This document shows positions 54,569 through 64,000 of a stretch of 64,000 bases of DNA, piece by piece (position 1 is the stretch's first letter; each line of letters begins with the position of its first letter). The stretch covers positions 275,002 through 339,001 of the forward strand of contig NZ_HE997181.1 in assembly GCF_000312425.1 (NCBI RefSeq), in the 5' to 3' direction. Origin of the DNA: Reyranella massiliensis 521. GTDB lineage: Bacteria; Pseudomonadota; Alphaproteobacteria; Reyranellales; Reyranellaceae. A program made the position numbers and the translations under genes. The notes beneath the pieces are model-generated. The model was not told the origin of the DNA. It was given only the letters and a program-made list of their open reading frames with translations, and ran no database searches.

Positions 54569-54602
54569 CGGCAGTCCGCCGGCTGGATAAGCCGGCCTGC
54601 CG
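54569..54602 (+). promoter_or_regulatory. Strong hairpin just upstream of ispG
   Basis: CGGCAG, a three-base bulge, GCCGGCT, loop GGATA, AGCCGGC and CTGCCG form a 13-bp stem. It ends 17 bases before the ispG ATG with no T run and no clear ribosome site after it. It may be a terminator of the RodZ-like gene or a control element for ispG. Confidence 0.45.
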
Positions 54603-54619
54603 CCGCTACATTGCCAAGC

Positions 54620-55756
54620 ATGAGCATCAGACCGTACCGCGACATCGCGCGCCGCAAGTCGCGGCGGGTGATGGTTGGATCCGTGGCTGTGGGGGGTGAC
54701 GCTCCGATCACGGTCCAGACCATGACCAACACGCTGACGGCGGACGCCGAGGCGACGATCGCGCAGATCCGCCGCTGCGAAGAGGCCGGGGTCGACATCA
54801 TTCGCGTGTCCTGCCCCGACGAAGACTCGACGGCGGCGATGTCGCGGATCGTGCGGGCCGCCAAGGTCCCGATCGTGGCGGATATCCATTTCCACTATAA
54901 GCGGGCCATCGAAGCTGCCGAGGCCGGTGCGGCCTGCCTGCGCATCAATCCCGGCAATATCGGTTCAGCCGAACGCGTCCGCGAGGTCGTGAAGGCGGCT
55001 AAGGACCATGGCTGCTCCATGCGGATCGGCGTCAATGCCGGGTCGCTGGAGAAGGATCTGCTGGATAAGTACGGCGAGCCTTGTCCTGAGGCGATGGTCG
55101 AGAGCGCTCTCGATCACGCGCGCATCCTGCAAGATCACGACTTCCACGAATTCAAGATCAGCGTGAAGGCATCCGACGTCTTCCTCGCCGTCGCGGCCTA
55201 TCAACAGCTCGCCGACGCCTGTGACTATCCTCTGCATATCGGCGTTACCGAGGCCGGCGGTCTGCGCACCGGCACGGTGAAGTCATCGATCGGGCTTGGC
55301 GCGCTTCTGTGGGCCGGCATCGGCGATACCATCCGCGTCTCGCTCTCGGCCGAGCCGGAAGAAGAGGTGCGGGTCGGTTTCGAGATGTTGAAGGCGCTGA
55401 ACCTGCGTCATCGCGGCGTCAACATCATCTCTTGCCCGTCCTGCGCCCGTCAGCAGTACGATGTCATTCGCACCGTCGAGGCCCTGGAAAAGCGTGTGGC
55501 CCACATCACCACACCGATGACGGTGTCGGTCATCGGCTGCGTGGTGAACGGTCCCGGCGAAGCGCGCGAGACCGATATCGGCTTCACTGGCGGCGGCAAC
55601 GGCACGCACCAGGTCTACATCGCGGGTGTTCCGCACCATCGCATGAAGGACACCGACATCGTCGAGCATCTGGCGGGCCTGATCGAGAAGAAGGCGGCCG
55701 AGATCGAGGCTGCCAAGGCCGCCGAGGCGGATCGACATCGAGCCGCCGCAGAGTAG
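54620..55756 (+). CDS. ispG: 4-hydroxy-3-methylbut-2-enyl-diphosphate synthase
   Basis: IspG makes HMBPP in the MEP isoprenoid pathway using a [4Fe-4S] cluster. The 378-residue product starts at MSIRPYRD. Cluster Cys are in ISCPSCARQ and [38 protein letters not shown] is conserved. Its place before hisS is a widespread order. Confidence 0.96.
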   Translation: MSIRPYRDIARRKSRRVMVGSVAVGGDAPITVQTMTNTLTADAEATIAQIRRCEEAGVDIIRVSCPDEDSTAAMSRIVRAAKVPIVADIHFHYKRAIEAAEAGAACLRINPGNIGSAERVREVVKAAKDHGCSMRIGVNAGSLEKDLLDKYGEPCPEAMVESALDHARILQDHDFHEFKISVKASDVFLAVAAYQQLADACDYPLHIGVTEAGGLRTGTVKSSIGLGALLWAGIGDTIRVSLSAEPEEEVRVGFEMLKALNLRHRGVNIISCPSCARQQYDVIRTVEALEKRVAHITTPMTVSVIGCVVNGPGEARETDIGFTGGGNGTHQVYIAGVPHHRMKDTDIVEHLAGLIEKKAAEIEAAKAAEADRHRAAAE

Positions 55757-55802
55757 CGGTCACAGGCTTCCTTCCTTCGACGAATTTTCAAGGCGACTTC
55801 CC

Positions 55803-57043
55803 GTGAGCAAAATGCAGCCCGTGCGCGGCACGCACGATCTTCTCCCCGACGAATACCGGCGCTTCGCCCATGTCGTCGACACGGCGCGCGACGTGGCGCG
55901 ACTCTACGGTTACCGGGAGATGGCGACGCCCATCTTCGAGTTCACCGAGCTGTTTGCCCGCGGCATCGGCGAGACGACCGACGTCGTTTCCAAGGAGATG
56001 TACACCTTCAACGATCGCGGCAACGAATCGCTCACCTTGCGGCCGGAATATACGGCCGGTATCTGCCGGGCCTTCGTCTCCAACGGCGAACTCGTCCAGC
56101 AGCTTCCGCTGAAGGTCTTCGCGGCGGGTCCGATGTTCCGCTACGAGCGGCCCCAGAAGGGGCGCCAGCGCCAGTTCCATCAGATCGACCTCGAGGTGCT
56201 GGGGGCGCCCGAGGCGGGAGCCGATATCGAAGTGATCTCGGTCGCTGCCGATATCCTCGACCGGCTGACGATCCTCGACCGCTGCGTCCTCAAGATCAAC
56301 TCGCTGGGAGACCCCGAGAGCCGGACCGGCTATCGCAAGGTGCTGGTCGACTACTATTCGGGCCATGTCGACAAGCTGTCGGAGGATTCCAGGGGCCGCC
56401 TGCAGCGCAACCCGCTGCGCATCCTCGACAGCAAGGACGAAGGCGACAAGGAGATCAACGCCAACGCACCGTCCTTCGCCGACCACCTGAACCAGGCGAG
56501 CCGGGATTTCTTCAAGACGGTGCAGGATGGCCTGGCTGCCGCCGGCATCGCCTTCGAGGTCGATCCGGGCCTGGTCCGTGGCCTCGACTACTACACCCAC
56601 ACGGCCTTCGAGTTCGTGACCACCCACATCGGCGCCCAGGGCACGGTGCTGGGCGGCGGTCGCTACGACGGGCTGATCGCCGAACTGGGGGGCCGCCGAC
56701 CGCGGGCATCGGCTGGGCGGGAGGCATCGAGCGTCTGATGATGCTGTGCAACGAGCCAGCGCCGCCGCCGCGGCCTGTCGTGATCGCACCGCTTGGGGCC
56801 GCTGCCGAAAGCAAGGCCCTGGGCATTGCCCGCGTCCTGCGCCGGGACGGCATCGCCGTCGAGCAGGACTATCGCGGCAACATGAAGCGGCGTATGCAGC
56901 GGGCCAACAAGGTCAACGCCCGCGCGGTGATCATCCTGGGCGACGACGAACTGACCAAGGGCGTCGCCCAGCTCAAGGATCTCGACAGTGGCACTCAACG
57001 CGAGGTGCCGCTCGACGGCCTCGCTGCAGCTTTGAAGGTCTGA
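55803..57043 (+). CDS. hisS: Histidyl-tRNA synthetase, split by a -1 frameshift
   Basis: HisRS charges tRNA-His. The frame from GTG 55803 (or ATG 55812, [12 protein letters not shown]) runs with motifs [34 protein letters not shown] and [15 protein letters not shown] to [12 protein letters not shown], then shifts in the six-G run at 56686-56691 and ends at 56738. The remainder, [18 protein letters not shown] (motif 3) to the anticodon-binding domain ending AALKV, reads in the next frame to 57043. Adding one base gives 413 residues, a normal length. With prfA starting one base after the stop, the gene is clearly a single unit. A sequencing slip is the likeliest cause because hisS is essential. 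Confidence 0.9.
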
Positions 57044-57044
57044 A

Positions 57045-58109
57045 GTGTCGCTTCTTCTGAAACTCGAACAGATCGTCGCGCGCTACGCCGAACTGCAAGC
57101 CCAGCTTTCGGCCGGCAATCTTGATTCACAGAAATTCGTGGCGGCTTCCAAGGAATATGCCGATCTCGGCCCATTGGTCGAATCCGTGAATGCCTGGCGC
57201 AAGGCCGAGCAGGAACTGAAGGATGCGGAGGCGATGGCCTCCGATCCCGACATGAAGGCGATTGCCGAGGAAGAGGCGGCCGAGATCAAGAAGCAGCTTC
57301 CTGACCTCGAACGCAACGTGAAGCGCATGCTGCTGCCCAAGGATGCGGCCGACGAGAAGAATGCCATCCTCGAAATCCGGGCGGGAACCGGCGGCGACGA
57401 GGCAGCCCTGTTCGCTGCCGACCTGTTCCGCATGTACCAGCGCTATGCCGCCGAGCATGGCTGGAAGTTCGAGGTCATGGAGCTCTCCGACACGGGCATC
57501 GGCGGCTACAAGGAGGCAATCGCCACCGTGACCGGCCGCAACGTCTTCGCTCACCTCAAGTTCGAGTCGGGCGTGCATCGCGTGCAGCGCGTGCCGGCGA
57601 CCGAGGCGTCGGGCCGCATCCACACGTCGGCCGCGACGGTGGCGGTGCTGCCGGAGGCCGAGGATGTCGACATCAAGATCGACGAGAAGGACCTTCGCAT
57701 CGATGTGTTCCGCGCCTCCGGCCCGGGCGGTCAGTCAGTGAACACGACCGACTCGGCGGTCCGTATCACCCATATCCCGACGGGCGTCGTCGTCAGCCAG
57801 CAGGACGAGAAGAGCCAGCACAAGAACCGCGCCAAGGCGATGAAGATCCTGCGCGCGCGCCTTTACGATGCCGAACGTCAGCGGCTCGATGCCCAGCGTG
57901 CCGCCAACCGCAAGGGCCAGGTCGGCAGCGGCGACCGCAGCGAGCGGATTCGGACCTACAATTTTCCGCAGAGCCGCGTCACCGACCATCGCATCAACCT
58001 TACGCTCTACAAGCTCGACGAGGTGATGGAAGGGCGGGCGCTGGACGAGATCATCGACGCGCTGATCGCCGACGACGAGGCCGGCCGTCTGGCGGAGCTC
58101 GCGGCCTAG
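57045..58109 (+). CDS. prfA: Peptide chain release factor 1
   Basis: RF1 ends translation at UAA and UAG. The 354-residue product has the RF1-specific PAT motif in [14 protein letters not shown] and the GGQ in [13 protein letters not shown], the peptidyl-tRNA hydrolysis loop. GTG start is one base after the hisS stop. prmC follows, as is usual. Confidence 0.97.
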   Translation: MSLLLKLEQIVARYAELQAQLSAGNLDSQKFVAASKEYADLGPLVESVNAWRKAEQELKDAEAMASDPDMKAIAEEEAAEIKKQLPDLERNVKRMLLPKDAADEKNAILEIRAGTGGDEAALFAADLFRMYQRYAAEHGWKFEVMELSDTGIGGYKEAIATVTGRNVFAHLKFESGVHRVQRVPATEASGRIHTSAATVAVLPEAEDVDIKIDEKDLRIDVFRASGPGGQSVNTTDSAVRITHIPTGVVVSQQDEKSQHKNRAKAMKILRARLYDAERQRLDAQRAANRKGQVGSGDRSERIRTYNFPQSRVTDHRINLTLYKLDEVMEGRALDEIIDALIADDEAGRLAELAA

Positions 58110-58112
58110 CCG

Positions 58113-58982
58113 GTGGTTGCAGGCCCGACCTACGACGCGCTGCTCCGCGATACCGCCGTCGCCCTTACGGCAGCCGGCATCGATAATGTCCGCTTCGAAG
58201 CGCGCCTGTTGCTGGGCCGTGCCGCCGGCCTCAGCGTCGAGCAGCTCGTCGCGCATGGCGGCGACCCGGCGCCGGCCGGCGTCGTGGCGACGATGCGCGA
58301 ACTCACGGGCCGGCGGGTGCGGCGCGAACCGATGGCCTACATCCTGGGAGAGCGGGAATTCTGGGGGCTGCCGTTCAAGGTGTCGCCGGCCGTGCTCGTA
58401 CCGCGTCCCGACAGCGAGACATTGATCGAGACGGTGCTGGATCTGTTGCCGGAGCGCGAGCGTCCATTGCGCATCCTCGACCTGGGCGTCGGTTCAGGCT
58501 GTCTGCTGCTCACCCTGCTCAGAGAGTATCCCAATGCGACCGGAACTGGCGTGGATGCCTCCCCCGAGGCGGTCGTCATCGCCGGAGAGAATGCTGGAAC
58601 GCTGGGCGTTGCGCCGCGTCTGCGGCTGGTGGTCGATGACTGGCGTCGGGCGGGCTGGGCGGGCCGGTTGGACGGGCCCTTCGACCTGCTTGTCTCCAAT
58701 CCGCCCTACATCGAAACGTCCACAATCATGACCCTGATGCCGGAAGTGGCCAACCACGAGCCCCGGCTCGCTTTGGACGGCGGCCCGGACGGGCTCGAGG
58801 CCTATCGCATCATTGCCGCAGCCGCTCCGGGGCTGATTGTGCCGGGGGGCTGGGCATTGGTCGAAGGTGGAGAGGGTCAAGCTATTGATATATCTCGCAT
58901 TTTTTCGGCAGCAGGGATGTCCCCTCGCCCTCCTCGGAAAGATCTCGGGGGTGTGGAACGAGTTGTAGCTTTTCAGCATTAA
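58113..58982 (+). CDS. prmC: Release factor glutamine methyltransferase
   Basis: PrmC methylates the Gln of the GGQ motif in release factors. The 289-residue product has a helical N-domain, ILDLGVGSGCLLLTLL (SAM loop) and SNPPYIE, the NPPY active site. GTG 58113 lies three bases after the prfA stop, so it is translated with its substrate. Confidence 0.95.
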   Translation: MVAGPTYDALLRDTAVALTAAGIDNVRFEARLLLGRAAGLSVEQLVAHGGDPAPAGVVATMRELTGRRVRREPMAYILGEREFWGLPFKVSPAVLVPRPDSETLIETVLDLLPERERPLRILDLGVGSGCLLLTLLREYPNATGTGVDASPEAVVIAGENAGTLGVAPRLRLVVDDWRRAGWAGRLDGPFDLLVSNPPYIETSTIMTLMPEVANHEPRLALDGGPDGLEAYRIIAAAAPGLIVPGGWALVEGGEGQAIDISRIFSAAGMSPRPPRKDLGGVERVVAFQH

Positions 58983-59020
58983 GGGTTGGCAACCTCATGG
59001 AATCGGACTAGCTTTCGTTT

Positions 59021-59039
59021 GCCCCTTGGAGGGGGCTTT
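59021..59039 (+). terminator. Possible terminator of the hisS-prfA-prmC group
   Basis: GCCCC and GGGGC pair around TTGGAG with a short T run (TTTG) behind. It lies 39 bases beyond the prmC stop. It is short and could be weak. Confidence 0.4.
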
Positions 59040-59161
59040 GGTCCGACCGGTTTGTGGCGGCGGACACCAACCCTCTAAAATCAGCCGGGACGGCGCCCAG
59101 GGAAGGGCAAAGGGGCCCGAACAACAACCATCCGTCCGGCGTGTAACTGGCCTTAGGTTTA

Positions 59162-59749
59162 ATGAGACCAAACAATCGTCAGCGGTCGCGCGGCGGTCGC
59201 AGTGGTGGCGGCGGCGGTGGCGGCGGTCATCATCACAAGCAGCATCACAATCCCAACCGCCCGCCCAATCGAAACCAGATATTCGACAGCAGCGGCCCCG
59301 ATGTGAGGGTCCGCGGCAACGCGCACCAGGTCTTCGACAAGTACCAGGCACTGGCACGCGAGGCGGCAGCCTCGGGTGACCGCATCCTGGCCGAGGCCTA
59401 TTGGCAGTATGCCGACCACTATTTCCGAATGATCCAGTCCATGGGCGGCTTCGTCCAGCGCAACAACCAGGGTTGGGGCGAGGGTAGCGAGGAAGGTCAG
59501 GCGGGCCAGCAGCAGCCGCAAGGCCAGCCGGGTGGCAGTCAACCGCAGGCCAATGGCAATGGCCACGGTCAAGCTTCCGGCGAGCGTCAGGGCGGCCGCG
59601 GCGAGGACCGCGACGACAGCGAGCCCGGCTTGGGCAGCGTCGCCTTTCTCCAGAACGGGCGCAATGCACCGGCCGGGGAAGACCCTGCCGCCGAAGAGCA
59701 GCCCGACGTGCCGGCATTCACGCCGGCGACGGGCCGCCGCGGCGGCTGA
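59162..59749 (+). CDS. DUF4167 protein
   Basis: The 195-residue product has a basic, Gly- and His-rich N-terminus (MRPNNRQRSRGGRSG, then GGGGGGGGHHHKQHH), a conserved core VRGNAHQVFDKYQALAREAAASGDRILAEAYWQYADHYFRM (the DUF4167 domain) and a disordered Gln/Gly-rich tail. It is an alphaproteobacterial family of unknown function, thought to bind RNA because of the basic low-complexity part. It conventionally follows prmC. Confidence 0.9.
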   Translation: MRPNNRQRSRGGRSGGGGGGGGHHHKQHHNPNRPPNRNQIFDSSGPDVRVRGNAHQVFDKYQALAREAAASGDRILAEAYWQYADHYFRMIQSMGGFVQRNNQGWGEGSEEGQAGQQQPQGQPGGSQPQANGNGHGQASGERQGGRGEDRDDSEPGLGSVAFLQNGRNAPAGEDPAAEEQPDVPAFTPATGRRGG

Positions 59750-59773
59750 GTCCTCAGATCTTCCGATATCTTT

Positions 59774-59810
59774 GGAAAACGCCCGGAGGCAGTAGCCTCC
59801 GGGCGTTTCC
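59774..59810. terminator. Bidirectional rho-independent terminator
   Basis: CGCCCGGAGGC and GCCTCCGGGCG pair perfectly around AGTA, flanked by GGAAAA and TTTCC so that both strands end in U-rich tracts. It serves the convergent DUF4167 and DUF4337 genes. Confidence 0.9.
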
Positions 59811-60370
59811 TATAGGTGGATAAGTGTCGGTGCCAGGAAGGCGAGGCCGGTGAAGGCCACGCCTACCGCGCCGAGGCCGAGGGACAGGAAGGTCAGCCAG
59901 ATCACACTCGTCAGGGCGGCCGCACCTGCCAGCACGATCGCGAGCTGAAAGGCCGCCGATGCATATTCGAACATGTGATAGGCAGCCAACGACGTGTTCC
60001 GTTGCTGTTCCTTCGCCTTGGCCCGCGCCATCAGCTCCCGCCGCCCTTCGTTGGTCTCGGGCTCGGTTTCGTAGCGCTGGGCCGTCTGCTTCCAGCGGTC
60101 GATCTGCACTTTCAGTGCCGGCGGCAGGTCCTGCGGACCGTCCTTGAACGTCGCTTCCGCCTCCTCGGCGGCAGTTCTCATGATGGTCTGACGGATCGTC
60201 TTGGCCTGGAAGAATGTCCAGGTGTTCGAGGCATCGATGTGGCTCGAGAGAGCGTTGGTCTGGGAGCTCTTGCCGCCCATCTCCGAGATGGCCAGCAATG
60301 CGGCCAGAACGGCCACCAGCAGGGCGATTTTCTTGTTCGAACTATCGACGTGACCGTGTCCGCCGGACAT
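59810..60370 (-). CDS. DUF4337 membrane protein
   Basis: The 186-residue product from MSGGHGHVDSSNKK has GGAG before the start; the frame is open 27 codons upstream without support. One N-terminal helix (IALLVAVLAALLAISEM), a long soluble helical middle (FFQAKTIRQTIMRTAAEEAEATF, with DRWKQTAQRYETEP), and two C-terminal helices (FQLAIVLAGAAALTSVIWLTF, LGLGAVGVAFTGLAFLAP) define DUF4337. Function unknown. Confidence 0.85.
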   Translation of the reverse strand: MSGGHGHVDSSNKKIALLVAVLAALLAISEMGGKSSQTNALSSHIDASNTWTFFQAKTIRQTIMRTAAEEAEATFKDGPQDLPPALKVQIDRWKQTAQRYETEPETNEGRRELMARAKAKEQQRNTSLAAYHMFEYASAAFQLAIVLAGAAALTSVIWLTFLSLGLGAVGVAFTGLAFLAPTLIHL

Positions 60371-60461
60371 GCCTTGCTCTCCGTTATTGTCTTCCGCCCC
60401 GCGAGGGCGGGCGTTCTTAGCGCAGCTCGAAGACGGCGCAAAGCCGCACATGCCCTACGGT

Positions 60462-60489
60462 CTTGCACGCCGTAGAACTCTCCCCATAT
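60462..60489 (+). promoter_or_regulatory. RpoH (sigma-32) heat-shock promoter of clpB
   Basis: CTTGCA at 60462-60467, a 14-base spacer and CCCCATAT at 60482-60489 match the sigma-32 consensus CTTGAA and CCCCATnT at the right spacing. The start codon of clpB is 75 bases downstream. Confidence 0.85.
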
Positions 60490-60564
60490 CGCCTGCAGGA
60501 TGCCTCTCCGAGGGTCCGCTCTTCCGCCCGCCACTCGACGGGGGCGTAAAAGAAAGGGTTAGGA

Positions 60565-63171
<2,607 letters not shown>

Positions 63172-63219
63172 AAACCGGCACTTGTGCGTCCGGCTCGATG
63201 CAGCCGGACGCAGGTCGCG

Positions 63220-64000
63220 TTAGTTGATTCTGGCCATTTGCGACGACGCAGATTCCTTCGGAGTCTGCGTCGTTTTCTTTTCTGCAGCCTTCTTGGCGAG
63301 ATCAGAGGCAGCCGGCGCGTTCTTCATCTGGCTGAGATACTGGCGCGCCAGCGCGCGGAAGCGCGCGGCGTCCTTGCCGCCGACAGTGCCGCGCATCGCG
63401 AACTTCTGGCTGAGCGGATTGACCTGCTTTCCACCGCGGTGGAACTCGTAGTGCAGGTGCGGGCCGGTCGACATTCCGGTCGACCCGACGAAACCGATCA
63501 CCTGACCCTGACGCACCGAGACACCGGGTTTGATGCCCGGGCCGATGCGCGACATGTGGGCGTAGGCTGTCGCAACGTCCCTCGTGTGCTGCAACTTCAC
63601 GTAGAGTCCGTAGCCACCGTTCGGTCCGGCGGCGACGACCTTTCCTGTACCGGCGGCGAGGATCGGCGTGCCGGAAGGCGCTGCAAAGTCCACACCGGCA
63701 TGCAGCGCACTGAAGCCTAGAATCGGGTGTTCGCGCATGCCGAAGCGCGATGTGATTCGCGAGGCATCCATGGGTGTGCGCAGAAACGACCGTATGACGC
63801 TCTCGCCTTGCGGGTTGTAGAAGCCATCGGCGCCGCCTTGCGGGCGGAAGCGGATTACCGTCGCGGTGCGCTTCAAGAGGCGTAGTTCGCCGGCGAGGAG
63901 GCGCCCCGGGTGCGTAACCAGGCCGTCGCTGGTTACGAGCTGCTCGAGCAGCACGGTGAACTTCTGACCTTCCTTCAGTTCGCGCTGAAAATCGACGTCG
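63220..64000 (-). CDS. M23 peptidoglycan endopeptidase, 5' end outside the window
   Basis: The frame runs from the stop at 63220 through the window edge, with DVDFQRELKEGQKFTVLLEQL upstream of the first start-like codon, so the real start lies beyond 64000. The LytM/M23 zinc site is seen in SALHAGVDFAAPSGTPIL and GPHLHYEFHRGGK (H-x-H). It is a periplasmic cell-wall hydrolase of the DUF5930/M23 type. The C-terminal tail is basic and disordered. It is convergent with clpB. Confidence 0.9.
   Translation of the reverse strand, partial: DVDFQRELKEGQKFTVLLEQLVTSDGLVTHPGRLLAGELRLLKRTATVIRFRPQGGADGFYNPQGESVIRSFLRTPMDASRITSRFGMREHPILGFSALHAGVDFAAPSGTPILAAGTGKVVAAGPNGGYGLYVKLQHTRDVATAYAHMSRIGPGIKPGVSVRQGQVIGFVGSTGMSTGPHLHYEFHRGGKQVNPLSQKFAMRGTVGGKDAARFRALARQYLSQMKNAPAASDLAKKAAEKKTTQTPKESASSQMARIN
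63243..63281 (+). terminator. Terminator of clpB within the M23 gene
   Basis: ACGACGCAGA and TCTGCGTCGT pair around a 10-base loop with inner pairing (TCC with GGA), followed by TTTTCTTTT on the plus strand. It falls inside the last codons of the convergent M23 gene, so it must also be tolerated as coding sequence. A second perfect stem without a T run, GCGTCCGGCT and AGCCGGACGC, lies at 63187-63212. Confidence 0.8.

Overview
The window joins two kinds of sequence. From about 38.2 kb to the right end it is dense, GC-rich bacterial chromosome with one housekeeping gene after another: secA, a parvulin isomerase, argJ, mutT, comF, a glutaredoxin, a nitrilase-family amidase, a DUF1178 protein, ubiG, lysC, ptsP, a RodZ-like protein, ispG, hisS, prfA, prmC, a DUF4167 protein, clpB and an M23 peptidase. 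The family mix (DUF4167, DUF1178, EI-Ntr, UbiG, an NDUFAF5-like methyltransferase) and the RpoH-type clpB promoter point to an alphaproteobacterium, probably of the Rhodospirillales/Reyranella kind. That placement is by inference from the gene set; no rRNA is present.

From base 1 to about 38.15 kb the sequence is lower in GC, has looser gene packing and carries almost only accessory genes. I read it as a composite genomic island whose right border lies against the 3' end of secA. A 522-residue tyrosine integrase (36255-37823) and phased 9-bp repeats that look like integrase arm sites (38074-38132) lie at that border. The left border is outside the window. No conjugation genes are visible.

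The left half of the island (1-19 kb) looks like a chain of gene cassettes built by a small FimB/Xer-like tyrosine recombinase. One intact copy (11135-11704), three decayed C-terminal copies (about 2.6-2.9, 4.2-4.5 and 4.6 kb) and one scar carrying only its upstream region (about 18.98-19.13 kb) are present. Three 28-bp sites with the pattern ACCWAA, 11 variable bases, TTTCATKAGGT lie at 11821, 15517 and 19103. Cargo: a NA37-like protein plus small alarmone synthetase pair; a HEPN-like protein; a complete His-Xaa-Ser radical-SAM peptide system (hxsA, hxsD, hxsB, hxsC) beside a membrane-anchored SGNH/beta-propeller protein; a DUF2235-LysM lipase-like protein; a CoiA-like nuclease; a frameshifted DUF6876 gene; a small monooxygenase-like protein; and a four-gene set of two PD-(D/E)XK-like proteins, a GIY-YIG-like protein and a DUF6884-like protein, which is the best candidate here for an undescribed defence system.

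The right half of the island (19-38 kb) is plasmid- and phage-like. It holds a large serine recombinase in an operon with two ParB/RepB-like proteins, a tRNA-Arg(CCG) 3' fragment marking an old integration, a TM0106-type nuclease, a DUF6641 protein, a small basic protein plus P-loop ATPase, a DpdA-like 7-deazaguanine DNA transglycosylase homologue, a large protein whose C-terminus resembles a sliding clamp domain, a cluster of secreted and membrane proteins, an XRE regulator, an H-NS-like protein and the border integrase.

In the core region, hisS is split by a one-base deletion in a G run. A strong RpoH-type promoter precedes clpB, and clear hairpin terminators lie between the DUF4167 and DUF4337 genes and after clpB.
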